From NCBI RefSeq assembly GCF_026343295.1, contig NZ_JAPELY010000002.1, forward strand, positions 496,001 to 560,000: a stretch of 64,000 bases of DNA. The letters run 5' to 3'. Below are positions 7,912 to 16,005 of this stretch, one piece after another; the first letter of the stretch is position 1; every line of letters starts with the position of its first letter. The notes beneath the pieces are model-generated. The model searched no databases. It was not told where the DNA came from and saw only the letters and a list, made by a program, of their open reading frames with translations. The stretch is from Streptomyces sp. NBC_00083 (GTDB lineage Bacteria > Actinomycetota > Actinomycetes > Streptomycetales > Streptomycetaceae). The translations under genes and the position numbers were made by a program.

Positions 7912-8715
7912 ATGGGCCGAAACATCAGGAACCACAACAACCGCCCCTTCGAGGAACTGATCGACGAGGCCGCGTCCGTCTCCGTCGACGGCTGGGACTT
8001 CTCCTGGCTCGACGGCCGGGCCAGCGAAGAGCGGCCGTCCTGGGGGTACGCCCGTGCGATGGCCGGGCGGATGGCCAAGGCGACCGCCGCCCTCGACATC
8101 CAGACCGGCGGCGGCGAAGTCCTCGCCGCCGTGCCCCAGCTGCCGCCGCTCACCGTCGCCACCGAAGGCTGGCCGCCCAACGTCGCCCGCGCCACCGGCC
8201 TGCTCCACCCGCGCGGAGTGGCGGTCGTCGCCGACGAGGACAAGCCGCCGCTGCCGTTCGCCGACGGCGCGTTCGACCTGGTGGTCAGCCGGCACCCCGT
8301 CACCACCTGGTGGAGCGAGATCGCCCGCGTCCTCTCCCCGGGCGGCACGTACTTCTCCCAACAGGTGGGCCCGGCCAGCGTGTTCGAGCTCGTCGAGTAC
8401 TTCCTGGGGCCGCAGCCGCCCGAGGTGCGCGGCGGCCGCGACCCCGGCAAGGCGCGCAAGGAGGCGGAGAGCGCGGGGCTCGAAGTGGCCGACCTGCGCC
8501 TGGAGAAGCTGCGGACCGAGTTCAACGACATCGGCGCCGTCGTCTACTTCCTGCGCAAGGTCATCTGGATGGTGCCGGGCTTCACCGTCGAGGAGTACCA
8601 CGACCGGTTGAAGGCGCTGGACGAGCAGATCCGTACCGAAGGCCCCTTCGTCGCGCACACGACACGCTTCCTGATCGAAGCACGGAAGCCCCTGAGGCCC
8701 ACCCGCACTGGCTAG
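7912..8715 (+). CDS. Class I SAM-dependent methyltransferase
   Basis: This 267-residue protein shows a Rossmann methyltransferase core with motif I as ALDIQTGGGEVLAAVP (about residue 61-76), an acidic strand end at VATEGWPPN, a post-core PFADGAFDLVVSRHPVTTWW and a RVLSPGGTYF strand typical of methyltransferase_11-like enzymes. The substrate cannot be told. Its TAG stop (8713-8715) lies within the left arm of a 22-bp inverted repeat, so the element's insertion probably set the present C-terminus (RPTRTG). Confidence 0.8.
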   Translation: MGRNIRNHNNRPFEELIDEAASVSVDGWDFSWLDGRASEERPSWGYARAMAGRMAKATAALDIQTGGGEVLAAVPQLPPLTVATEGWPPNVARATGLLHPRGVAVVADEDKPPLPFADGAFDLVVSRHPVTTWWSEIARVLSPGGTYFSQQVGPASVFELVEYFLGPQPPEVRGGRDPGKARKEAESAGLEVADLRLEKLRTEFNDIGAVVYFLRKVIWMVPGFTVEEYHDRLKALDEQIRTEGPFVAHTTRFLIEARKPLRPTRTG

Positions 8716-8794
8716 GGCCTGTCCGGCGGATCTTGTCTGGGACGCCAAGGCCGGGCGGCCTTGACGGCGACCAGATCCGCCGGACAGGCCCTAG
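8712..8794. mobile_element. MITE-like palindromic element with 22-bp perfect terminal inverted repeats
   Basis: The arms 8712-8733 and 8773-8794 are perfect reverse complements (each begins CTAGGGCCTGTCCGG when read inward). The 39-base interior holds a second, smaller inverted repeat (CAAGGCC/GGCCTTG). The whole can fold into a nested cruciform. The ends lie at TA/CTAG, the kind of target duplicated by IS630- and IS5-type transposases, which suggests a non-autonomous relic (inference). No transposase gene is present. It also forms a stable hairpin between two same-strand genes and may reduce read-through. Confidence 0.6.
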
Positions 8795-8805
8795 CATCGG
8801 GACAC

Positions 8806-10350
8806 ATGGGGACAATCGCTGACCAAAGGGTAGGGCGGCGTGCGCAGTCGTCGACCATGCCTCTGCCCGCCGCCTTCCGCATCCCGCGCGTACGCATCGG
8901 CAGGCCCGCCCTCCTGTGGTGGGGGTGGGCCGCCGCGCTCTTCCTCCTGTACGCGACCGTCTCCGCCCGCCGCCAGGCGCTGGTCCGCACCACCGGCTAC
9001 GACCTCGGCATCTTCGAGCAGGCGGTCCGCGCCTACGCCCACCTCGACGCGCCCGTCGCCCCGCTGCGCGGCGACGGCTTCAACCTCCTCGGCGACCACT
9101 TCCACCCGGTGCTCGCCGTCCTCGCCCCGCTCTACCGCCTCGCCCCCTCGCCGTACACGCTGCTCCTCGCGCAGGCCGCGCTGCTCGCGCTCGCCGTGGT
9201 GCCGCTCGCCCGGCAGGCCGTGCGCGTCATGGGCCGCCGCGCCGCCCATGTCGTCGCCCTCGGATACGGGCTGAGCTGGGGCATCGCCTCGGCGGTCGGC
9301 TTCGACTTCCACGAGGTGTGCTTCGCGGTCCCGCTGGTCTCCTGGGCCCTCGAGGCGCTGGCCCGCCGCAACTGGCGGCGCGCGGTCGCCTGGGGTGTGC
9401 CGCTGCTGCTGGTCAAGGAGGACCTCGGTCTCACCCTGGCCGCGATCGGGGCGTACGTCGCCTGGCGCGGGCCGCGCCGGCTCGGGCTCGCCACCGCCGC
9501 GCTCGGACTCCTCGGCAGCGCCCTGGAGTTCAAGGTGGCGATGCCGTTCTTCAACCCGGCGGGCACCTACGCACACGCCGCCAACCTCGCCCCCGCCCAC
9601 CACTCCCTGCTCACCACGCTCCTGCTGGCGCCGCTCGACGCGGTGCGCCCCGAGGTGAAGGCGACCACCCTCGTCCTGGTCTTCGCACCCGCCGCGCTGA
9701 TCGCCCTGCGCTCGCCGCTCGCCCTGATCGCGGTGCCCACGCTCGGCTGGCGGATGCTGTCCACCAACGCCTTCCACTGGGGGACCGCCTTCCACTACAC
9801 GGCCGTCCTGATGCCCGTCGTGTTCGCGGCGCTCATCGACGCGCTGCGGCCCTACGCCGCCGCCGGCGACCCGCTCGCCCGGCGCCATGTGCGGGCCTCG
9901 CTCGCGACGGTCCTGGCCGTCACCCTCGTCCTCGTGCCGTCCTTCCCCCTCGCCCAGCTCGCGCACCGCTCCACCTGGCGCACCGACCCGCACGTCCTCG
10001 CCGTACGCGGGCTGCTGCGCCACATCCCCGACGGCGCGACGGTCGCCGCCTCCAACCGCCTTGCGCCCCAGCTCACTTCACGCACCACGGTCGTCCTGTT
10101 CCCGACCTTCCCGGTGGAGGGCAGGCTGTACGAGAGGGACCCGGCCGTCCCGCGACCCACGGCGCAGTGGATCGCCTACGACCGCAGGCCCGCGCCGTCC
10201 TGGCCCTACCCGCCCGGCACCTGGCCCTACCCGGCCGACCGTCAGGAACGGGAGTACGCCCTCGCGCTCACCCGGTACGGATACGTACGGGTCGCCGAGG
10301 CGGACGGGGTCTCGCTGCTGCGGCGCGCGGCACGGGACTCCGCGCGGTAA
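8806..10350 (+). CDS. DUF2079 polytopic membrane protein
   Basis: This protein of about 514 residues has many hydrophobic segments. Its luminal-type motif GYDLGIFEQAVRAYAHLD and the following GDGFNLLGDHFHPVLAVLAP match the DUF2079 family of polyprenol-linked glycosyltransferase-like (GT-C fold) membrane proteins. The Asp/Glu in DLGIFEQ fits the family's catalytic-type acidic residues, but activity is inferred. ATG 8857 (MPLPAAFR) is a second plausible start and neither has a clear ribosome binding site. The gene begins 11 bases after the palindromic element. Confidence 0.78.
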   Translation: MGTIADQRVGRRAQSSTMPLPAAFRIPRVRIGRPALLWWGWAAALFLLYATVSARRQALVRTTGYDLGIFEQAVRAYAHLDAPVAPLRGDGFNLLGDHFHPVLAVLAPLYRLAPSPYTLLLAQAALLALAVVPLARQAVRVMGRRAAHVVALGYGLSWGIASAVGFDFHEVCFAVPLVSWALEALARRNWRRAVAWGVPLLLVKEDLGLTLAAIGAYVAWRGPRRLGLATAALGLLGSALEFKVAMPFFNPAGTYAHAANLAPAHHSLLTTLLLAPLDAVRPEVKATTLVLVFAPAALIALRSPLALIAVPTLGWRMLSTNAFHWGTAFHYTAVLMPVVFAALIDALRPYAAAGDPLARRHVRASLATVLAVTLVLVPSFPLAQLAHRSTWRTDPHVLAVRGLLRHIPDGATVAASNRLAPQLTSRTTVVLFPTFPVEGRLYERDPAVPRPTAQWIAYDRRPAPSWPYPPGTWPYPADRQEREYALALTRYGYVRVAEADGVSLLRRAARDSAR

Positions 10351-10544
10351 GCGCTGTCGTGTACGGAGCGGCACCGGACCGTCACATGGCGCCGCGCTGC
10401 TTGCGCCGGAGGGGTGATGTGCGGCCGGAGCGATTTCTCGGCCCTCCAGGGCGGTGCTCCGCGCCGCTTCTCTCCGCCGTCACCCCCTCTGACCTGCACG
10501 GTCAAGGTGAGAGCTCAGGCCGGGGTCACCCCTGCGGGGGACCA
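10351..10544. other. Intergenic region without a recognised gene
   Basis: Between the DUF2079 gene and the small-RNA promoter region I see no credible gene; a short frame opening at 10414 runs antisense through the aldo/keto reductase gene and lacks family resemblance. A small GC-rich inverted repeat occurs near 10525-10543 (GGTCACCC/GGGGGACC-like, imperfect). Confidence 0.5.
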
Positions 10545-10568
10545 CGAAACCGTACTGGCCCGGTTTCG
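10545..10568. promoter_or_regulatory. 8-bp perfect inverted repeat upstream of the small RNA
   Basis: CGAAACCG (10545-10552) and CGGTTTCG (10561-10568) flank 8 bases. The site ends about 17 bases before the likely transcription start of the small RNA, with a TAGTTC (10574-10579) that could be its -10 element. It could be an operator or part of the promoter region; no factor can be assigned. Confidence 0.4.
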
Positions 10569-10584
10569 GAGCGTAGTTCTGGAG

Positions 10585-10677
10585 CGCCGTGGCACCCAGC
10601 AGCACTTACGAAGGGTTATGGTGGAAACCCCCCCTCGGGCCGGTCCGTATCCCCCCCACGGACCGGCCCGTTTTTTC
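10585..10677 (+). ncRNA. Probable 6C-type small RNA
   Basis: A non-coding stretch shows the features that define the actinobacterial 6C RNA motif: two consecutive hairpins, each exposing a run of at least six cytosines. Seven C at 10628-10634 follow a GGGTT/AACCC stem, and seven C at 10651-10657 form the loop of the terminal hairpin. The second hairpin is a perfect 13-bp stem followed by T6, a textbook intrinsic terminator and rare in this genome type. No protein gene on this strand explains the terminator. The 5' end is estimated from the putative -10 at 10574-10579. Confidence 0.72.
10636..10676 (+). terminator. Intrinsic terminator of the small RNA
   Basis: The arms 10636-10648 and 10658-10670 pair perfectly (13 bp) around a C-rich loop, followed by TTTTTT at 10671-10676. 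Confidence 0.85.
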
Positions 10678-10715
10678 TTCCGCTCCCTCTCCGGGACCGC
10701 CGGACCCGAGTGCCG

Positions 10716-11753
10716 TCAGCGGCGTCCGGCCCAGATGTTGGTGCCCTCGGTGTCCACGGCGAAGGTGTCGATCTCCTTCAACTCCCCGTCGCTGAGCGCC
10801 GGTCCGGCCAGCGCCGCCACGTTCTGCTCCAACTGCCGCACGCTGGACGCGCCGATCAGCGCCGACGTCATGCGCGGGTCGCGCAGCACCCAGGTCAGCG
10901 CCAGCTGCGCGAGCGACTGGCCGCGGCGGGCGGCGATGTCGTTCAGGCCGCGCAGTCGGCGTACGACGTCCTCGGAGAGCAGGTTCGGGTCGAGCGACTT
11001 GCCCTGCGACGCGCGGGAGCCCTCCGGGATGCCCGAGAGGTACTTGTCGGTGAGCAGCCCCTGGGCGAGCGGCGCGAACGAGATGCAGCCCATGCCGGCC
11101 GCCTCCAGCGTGTCGAGCAGCCCGTCCTGCTCCGTCCAGCGGTTGATCATCGAGTACGAGGGCTGGTGGATCAGGGCCGGCACCCCCATCTCGCGCAGCA
11201 TCCGCGCCGCCTGCCCGGTCTGCTCGCTGTTGTACGAGGAGACGCCCACGTACAGCGCCTTGCCCTGCTGGACGGCGGAGGCGAGCGCGCCCATCGTCTC
11301 CTCCAGCGGGGTGTGGGGGTCGAAGCGGTGCGAGTAGAAGATGTCGACGTAGTCGAGGCCCATGCGCCGGAGCGAGGCGTCGAGCGAGGACATCAGGTAC
11401 TTGCGCGAACCCCACTCGCCGTACGGCCCGGGGTGCATCAGATAGCCGGCCTTGGTGGAGATGACGAGCTCGTCCCGGTACGGGGAGAGGTCCTGGCCGA
11501 AAATCTTGCCGAAGTTCAGCTCGGCCGAGCCGGGCGGCGGGCCGTAGTTGTTGGCCAGGTCGAAGTGGGTGATGCCCAGGTCGAAGGCGCGGCGCAGGAT
11601 CGCGCGCTGGGTGTTCAGGGCGCGGTCGTCACCGAAGTTGTGCCACAGGCCGAGCGAGACGGCGGGGAGCTTGAGGCCGCTGAGGCCGGTGCGGCGGTAC
11701 TCCATCGAGTCGTAGCGGTCGGGGGCGGGGAGGAAGCGGAGCGATTCAGTCAC
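10716..11753 (-). CDS. Aldo/keto reductase (L-glyceraldehyde-3-phosphate reductase type)
   Basis: This 345-residue (beta/alpha)8 NADPH-dependent reductase has the active-site Asp65 and Tyr70 in HFDLANNYGPPPGSAE, Lys in VISTKAGY, and His in IFYSHRFDPHTPLEE. The YGPPPGSAE signature and overall length place it near YghZ/GpR-type enzymes, which reduce aldehydes such as L-glyceraldehyde 3-phosphate and methylglyoxal. The GTG at 11753 has AGGGA close upstream; a longer frame to 11873 would read into the promoter area of the divergent prenyltransferase gene. Confidence 0.88.
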   Translation of the reverse strand: MTESLRFLPAPDRYDSMEYRRTGLSGLKLPAVSLGLWHNFGDDRALNTQRAILRRAFDLGITHFDLANNYGPPPGSAELNFGKIFGQDLSPYRDELVISTKAGYLMHPGPYGEWGSRKYLMSSLDASLRRMGLDYVDIFYSHRFDPHTPLEETMGALASAVQQGKALYVGVSSYNSEQTGQAARMLREMGVPALIHQPSYSMINRWTEQDGLLDTLEAAGMGCISFAPLAQGLLTDKYLSGIPEGSRASQGKSLDPNLLSEDVVRRLRGLNDIAARRGQSLAQLALTWVLRDPRMTSALIGASSVRQLEQNVAALAGPALSDGELKEIDTFAVDTEGTNIWAGRR

Positions 11754-11889
11754 GTTTCCCTGCTTATCACGGACTTGTGACAGACCGAGTTGGGCCGCCA
11801 TGTCCCGTGCGCAGTACTGTGCTTTCCCTGGGGCGGCCGGTGTGCGGGGCGGCGGCGGGCCCCCGGAAGGCAACGAGAGGGTGGAATCG

Positions 11890-12651
11890 GTGAGTTTGCG
11901 CGACCTGGTCTACAGGCTCTATGCGCGCCGGGTGGAAGGCCGCCTCGACCACGACCAGGTGCCCAAGCACATCGGCGTCATCCTGGACGGCAACCGGCGC
12001 TGGGCCAAGGCATCGGCCCGCAGCCCCGAGCAGGGCCACCAGGCCGGCGCCAGCAAGATCCAGGAGCTGCTCGGCTGGTGTGCCGAGACGGACGTCGAGG
12101 TCGTCACCCTCTGGCTGCTCTCCACCGACAACCTGGACCGCCCCGAGGACCAGTTGATCCCGCTGCTCGGCATCATCGAGGACGCGGTGCGGGACTTGGC
12201 GGCGGACGGGCGCTGGCGCGTGCACCACGTGGGCAACGCGGACCTGCTCCCCGGCCACACCCAGGCCGTCCTCAAGGAGGCCGAGCAGGCCACGCACGAC
12301 ATCGACGGGATACTGGTCAATGTCGCCGTCGGCTACGGCGGGCGCCAGGAGATCGCGGACGCGGTCCGCTCGCTGCTCCTGGAGCACGCGGCGAAGGGGA
12401 CGTCCTTCGAGGAGCTCGCGGAGATCGTCGATGTCGAGCACATCTCGGAGCACCTGTACACGCGGGGGCAGCCCGACCCCGACCTCGTGATCCGCACGAG
12501 CGGGGAGCAGCGCCTGTCGGGCTTCATGCTCTGGCAGTCCGCGCACTCCGAGTACTACTTCTGCGAAGTGTTCTGGCCGGCGTTCCGCAAGGTGGACTTT
12601 CTGCGGGCTCTGCGCGATTACGCTGCGCGGCATCGGAGGTACGGCACCTGA
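11890..12651 (+). CDS. Isoprenyl transferase (cis-prenyltransferase, UppS family)
   Basis: This 253-residue enzyme has the family signatures IGVILDGNRRWAK (catalytic Asp33), GHQAGASKI, LWLLSTDNLDRP, the substrate motif DLVIRTSGEQRLSGF and the closing HSEYYFCEVFWP. It condenses isopentenyl diphosphate units onto an allylic primer to give Z-polyprenyl diphosphates (undecaprenyl or a shorter chain) for wall glycan carriers. GTG 11890 is chosen because GAGAGG ends 9 bases before it; GTG 11881 is too close. Streptomycetes often carry more than one paralogue, so the chain length is not certain. Confidence 0.9.
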   Translation: MSLRDLVYRLYARRVEGRLDHDQVPKHIGVILDGNRRWAKASARSPEQGHQAGASKIQELLGWCAETDVEVVTLWLLSTDNLDRPEDQLIPLLGIIEDAVRDLAADGRWRVHHVGNADLLPGHTQAVLKEAEQATHDIDGILVNVAVGYGGRQEIADAVRSLLLEHAAKGTSFEELAEIVDVEHISEHLYTRGQPDPDLVIRTSGEQRLSGFMLWQSAHSEYYFCEVFWPAFRKVDFLRALRDYAARHRRYGT

Positions 12652-13501
12652 CGGTGCGTTCCGGCACCCCGGCCGAGCCCGCCCCGCGCAGTTCCCCGCG
12701 CCCCCGGGCGGGCTGCCCTCTGCCAGGATGCCCAGCGCCGGCATCCTCGCACCTCCTGGCAGGGCGCCCGGCATCGGCATCCCTCTCCCTTGGCAGGGCG
12801 CTTGGTTTGGGCATCTTCAGCCTGTCCGGCGTTTGAGGACGAGCGCCCTTCAGGCGCGAACGGGGTCTGGGGCGGAGCCCCAGGGGTCTGTACCTCAGCC
12901 CATTTCATAACCCCCGGAGGGTTTCGGGAAGGGGCGGGGTGGGGCATCCCGGGGCCTGGGGCGGAGCCCCAGCAACCCCGGCCGGCTTTCGTCTGCGGAC
13001 CGTGCTGGGGCACCCGCGCAGTTCCCCGCGCCCCTAGTAGGGCACCCGGAGTCGCCACCCGCACCCACCGCGGCGGAGCCGGTAGGGCATCCGGCACCGA
13101 GCCGCGCGGCCGCGCCCACCGCGGCGGAGCCGGTAGGGCACCCGGCGTGGGCTTCTCGGGCCGGCCGGGGGCTGGGGTCCGGCGGCCTCAAGGGGGCTTC
13201 CGGGGGTCGGGGCGGAGCCCCAGGGGGAACTCTGGGCATATGACGGGGCATGGCTTCGCGTGTTCGAGGGCATAACCCCACCAGGTCGACGCCCGGACCA
13301 CGGGCGTCGGATCTCAGTGGGTGGCCGCAACGCCACCCGCCCGGGAGGCCCTTTGCACCAGGACGACCGCGCACCGCGCGCGGGCGACGTGGAGGGCCGG
13401 AGCTCGGCCCGCGCAGCGCGGTCGAAGCCCGGTCCCCGTATCCGCGACGCCGTCGCACCCCGACCTCATGCGCCTCTTACGAGGGGGTACGTCCTTCCGT
13501 G
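12652..13501. repeat. 850-base gene-free gap packed with dispersed repeats (copy 1 about 12817-13112)
   Basis: No credible gene is seen. From about 12817 the sequence AGCCTGTCCGGCGTTTGAGG opens a block of roughly 295 bases that reappears near 41007-41280 with only scattered differences. The block holds two hairpins of the form CTGGGGCGGAGCCCCAG, the phrase ATAACCCCCGGAGGGTTTCG, and a GCGCAGTTCCCCGCGCCCC unit. It is followed by CACCGCGGCGGAGCC units (13066-13080, 13117-13131), each next to a TAGGGCA(C/T)CCGG unit. The first 165 bases carry TGGCAGGGCGC-type short repeats. This looks like a dispersed intergenic repeat family rather than genes. Confidence 0.8.
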
Positions 13502-14821
13502 GTGACCAGCACAAAGCGCCGCATGCCCGACCGGCGCACCTACGTCCTCGACACCAGCGTCCTGCTGGCCGACCCCAACGCGATGACCCGGTTCGAGGAG
13601 CACGAAGTGGTGCTCCCCATCGTCGTGGTCACGGAGCTGGAGGCAAAGAGGCACCATCCCGAGCTCGGCTACTTCGCCCGGCAGGCGCTGCGCCTGCTCG
13701 ACGACTTCCGGGTCCGGTACGGACGTCTCGACGCCCCCATCCCGATGGGCGAGCTAGGCGGCACCCTCCGTGTCGAGCTGAACCATTCCGATCCCGGCGT
13801 ACTGCCCGCCGGCTACAGGTTGGGGGACAACGACTCCCGGATCCTCGCCGTCGCCCGGAACCTCCAGGCGGAGGGGTACGACGTCACCGTCGTATCGAAG
13901 GACCTGCCGCTCAGGATCAAGGCGTCGTCGGTGGGGCTGCTCGCGGAGGAGTACCGCGCGGAGCTGGCCATCACCGACTCCGGCTGGAACGGCATGGCCG
14001 AACTGCCGCTCAGCGGCGAGCAGGTCGATCTGCTCTTCGAGGAGGAGACGCTCTACGTCCCCGAGGCGGCGGGGCTCCCCGTCCACACCGGCCTCGTGCT
14101 GCTCTCCGAGCGCGGCAAGGCGCTCGGAAGGGTCGCGCCGGACGGCAACGTCAAGCTGGTGCGGGGCGACCGCGAGGCGTTCGGCATCCACGGCCGCAGC
14201 GCCGAACAGCGGATCGCGCTCGATCTGCTGCTCGACCCCGAGATCGGCATCATCTCGATGGGCGGCCGGGCCGGCACGGGCAAGTCGGCGCTCGCGCTCT
14301 GCGCGGGCCTCGAAGCGGTCCTGGAGCGCAGGCAGCACAAGAAGGTGATGGTCTTCCGGCCGCTGTACGCGGTGGGCGGTCAGGAACTCGGCTACCTTCC
14401 GGGCTCCGAGGCCGAGAAGATGGGCCCCTGGGCCCAGGCCGTCTTCGACACGCTGTCCGCGGTGACGAGCCGTGAGGTCATCGAGGAGATCACCTCGCGC
14501 GGCATGCTCGAAGTGCTGCCCCTCACCCACATCCGGGGGCGCTCGCTGCACGACGCCTTCGTGATCGTGGACGAGGCGCAGTCCCTGGAACGGAACGTCC
14601 TGCTGACCGTTCTGTCCAGGATCGGGGCCAATTCGCGCGTGGTGCTCACCCACGACGTGGCCCAGCGCGACAACTTGAGGGTCGGCCGGTACGACGGTGT
14701 CGTGGCGGTCGTCGAAAAGCTCAAGGGGCACCCGCTGTTCGCGCATGTCACCCTCACCCGGTCCGAGCGTTCACAGATCGCCGCACTGGTGACCGAAATG
14801 CTGGAGGACGTCTCGATCTGA
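13502..14821 (+). CDS. PIN-domain/PhoH-family ATPase (PhoH2-like)
   Basis: This 439-residue protein fuses an N-terminal PIN ribonuclease-like domain (acidic residues in VLDTSVLLADP, VVTELEAKR and GDNDSRIL) to a C-terminal PhoH helicase-type ATPase with Walker A GRAGTGKSA (about 254-262), Walker B DAFVIVDEAQ and the sensor stretch SRVVLTHDVAQRD. PhoH2 proteins couple RNA unwinding to RNA cleavage, and the family is common in actinobacteria. The GTG at 13502 has GAGGGGG upstream; ATG 13523 (MPDRRTYVLD) would trim seven residues. A hairpin terminator follows the stop. Confidence 0.9.
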   Translation: MTSTKRRMPDRRTYVLDTSVLLADPNAMTRFEEHEVVLPIVVVTELEAKRHHPELGYFARQALRLLDDFRVRYGRLDAPIPMGELGGTLRVELNHSDPGVLPAGYRLGDNDSRILAVARNLQAEGYDVTVVSKDLPLRIKASSVGLLAEEYRAELAITDSGWNGMAELPLSGEQVDLLFEEETLYVPEAAGLPVHTGLVLLSERGKALGRVAPDGNVKLVRGDREAFGIHGRSAEQRIALDLLLDPEIGIISMGGRAGTGKSALALCAGLEAVLERRQHKKVMVFRPLYAVGGQELGYLPGSEAEKMGPWAQAVFDTLSAVTSREVIEEITSRGMLEVLPLTHIRGRSLHDAFVIVDEAQSLERNVLLTVLSRIGANSRVVLTHDVAQRDNLRVGRYDGVVAVVEKLKGHPLFAHVTLTRSERSQIAALVTEMLEDVSI

Positions 14822-14838
14822 GGCAGTAAGCACCAGTT

Positions 14839-14879
14839 GGCGCCGCCGGGCAAGCGCAGCAGCTTAGCCGGGCGGCGCC
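14839..14879 (+). terminator. Hairpin terminator after the PhoH gene
   Basis: GGCGCCGCC (14839-14847) pairs with GGCGGCGCC (14871-14879) over a 23-base loop, starting 18 bases after the stop. There is no long T-run, as is usual in high-GC actinobacteria. Confidence 0.6.
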
Positions 14880-14921
14880 TTCCTGTGCGGGTGGACGGGG
14901 GAAAATTCTGAGGCGGACGAG

Positions 14922-14937
14922 GTGTGAGGTTTCACAC
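14922..14937. promoter_or_regulatory. Candidate operator, inverted repeat GTGTGA-N4-TCACAC
   Basis: The 6-bp arms match perfectly around GGTT. The half-sites resemble the TGTGA/TCACA halves of CRP-family sites, but the spacer is 4 rather than 6 bases, so the factor is uncertain. It lies 285 bases upstream of the transglycosylase start. Confidence 0.35.
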
Positions 14938-15206
14938 GCGGCCGGGAATTGCTTAGCGGCGCCGGCTTCCGGCAGAGTCTTGCATCCGTCAGGCCCCGCA
15001 TACGGCACCCCTGTATCCCGGGTACCCCGGTACCCACGCAACTCAATAGCTGAGCCGTATGCCGCCCGCGCATCACGCGGCACTTCCCGCAGGGGAGTTG
15101 CCCACCGGGTCAGTTCCTCCCGTGACCCAGCAGTTGGGAGGAGAGAGCCAGGGGCACGATTGCGTCCGCGAGGTCACCCGTGCGGATGCTGCTGGAAGGA
15201 AACCGT

Positions 15207-15917
15207 GTGAGCCGGATCTCGGTCCGGGGGTTCGCGGTGGCATCTGCCACTGCGGTCACCACCGTTGGCGCCGTCGTCGGCGTTGCCGCAGGCAGCCCCG
15301 CCGCCGCCTCGAACGACAACTTCGAGGCCACCGCCGCCGATTCGACGCTCCTGGCGGACATCCCCGCAGGACAGCAGGCCCAGGTCCAGACCGCGTCCCT
15401 GACGCAGCAGGCGGACGCGCAGTCCGCCCAGGCCAGTGCCGCGGCGAAGAAGTCCGCCGAGGAGGCCGCGCGCGTCCAGGCCGCGCAGGACGCCAAGTCC
15501 AAGAAGGACGCGGCGGACAAGGACAAGGCCGACAAGGCCGCAGCGGACGCCAAGGCCCGCGATCTGGAGACCCAGGCCGCCAGCCGTTCGGCCAGCCGCA
15601 CCGACTTCGCGGTCAAGAGCTCCTACTCGATCTCCGAGATCCAGTCGATCGCCCGTCAGATAGTGCCGTCGGACCAGTTCCAGTGCTTCAGCCACATCGT
15701 GAACAACGAGTCGAGCTGGAACTACACGGCGACCAACTCGGGTTCCGGCGCCTACGGCCTCGTCCAGGCGCTGCCGGGCTCCAAGATGAGCTCGGTCGGC
15801 TCCGACTGGCGGACCAACCCGGCCACGCAGATCAAGTGGGGCCTCAACTACATGAACGACCGCTACGGCAGCCCCTGCGGCGCCTGGTCGTACTGGCAGT
15901 CCCACAGCTGGTACTAG
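15207..15917 (+). CDS. Secreted SLT-type transglycosylase (lysozyme-like fold)
   Basis: This 236-residue protein has a signal peptide (cleavage near residue 34, SPAAA|SND), an Ala/Lys/Asp-rich probably alpha-helical coiled segment (about 60-130, AAAKKSAEEAARVQ), and a C-terminal lytic-transglycosylase-like domain. The likely catalytic Glu is in HIVNNESSWN, followed by SGAYGLVQALPGSKM and the closing PCGAWSYWQSHSWY. It should cut peptidoglycan glycan strands outside the cell. The GTG at 15207 has GGAAGGA six bases upstream. A 14-bp terminator hairpin follows after about 55 bases. Confidence 0.88.
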   Translation: MSRISVRGFAVASATAVTTVGAVVGVAAGSPAAASNDNFEATAADSTLLADIPAGQQAQVQTASLTQQADAQSAQASAAAKKSAEEAARVQAAQDAKSKKDAADKDKADKAAADAKARDLETQAASRSASRTDFAVKSSYSISEIQSIARQIVPSDQFQCFSHIVNNESSWNYTATNSGSGAYGLVQALPGSKMSSVGSDWRTNPATQIKWGLNYMNDRYGSPCGAWSYWQSHSWY

Positions 15918-15972
15918 AACCACTCGGTGGGCCGGCCCGGCGCAGAAACACTCCGGGGCCGCTCAACCTTCC

Positions 15973-16005
15973 GGAGCCCCGCACCGTCCTTCGGTGCGGG
16001 GCTCC
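15973..16005 (+). terminator. Strong terminator hairpin after the transglycosylase gene
   Basis: The arms 15973-15986 and 15992-16005 are a perfect 14-bp stem (GGAGCCCCGCACCG and its complement) with a 5-base loop. Confidence 0.8.

Larger units (their letters stand above)
14822..15206. other. Leader/intergenic region of the secreted transglycosylase gene
   Basis: These 385 bases hold no credible gene. Besides the PhoH terminator there are an inverted repeat at 14922-14937, a second (GGGTACC/GGTACCC) at 15020-15035, and a CCTCCC/GGGAGG pair around 15118-15142 just upstream of the start. The unusually long leader of a wall hydrolase gene suggests transcriptional or RNA-level control, but no known riboswitch could be matched. 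Confidence 0.5.

Noticed and set aside
8761..8805. Upstream start for the DUF2079 protein inside the palindromic element
   Set aside because: It would code through the element's right arm. ATG 8806 or 8857 gives a normal N-terminus.
10414..11337. A 307-codon plus-strand frame overlapping the small RNA and the aldo/keto reductase gene
   Set aside because: It is antisense to a clear enzyme gene, runs through the terminator, and has no family resemblance.
13250..13501. Longer N-terminus for the PhoH protein
   Set aside because: The sequence is Pro/Arg-rich without PIN similarity and starts in the repeat gap. The PIN domain starts right after the GTG at 13502.
12652..13501. Possible degraded IS element or CRISPR-like array in the repeat gap
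   Set aside because: No transposase fragments were seen, and the repeats are neither equal in length nor separated by unique spacers of constant size.
14984..14992. ATCCGTCAG, a fragment resembling the 3' part of the c-di-AMP (ydaO) riboswitch
   Set aside because: The rest of the conserved core could not be found in the leader, so the short match is not enough.
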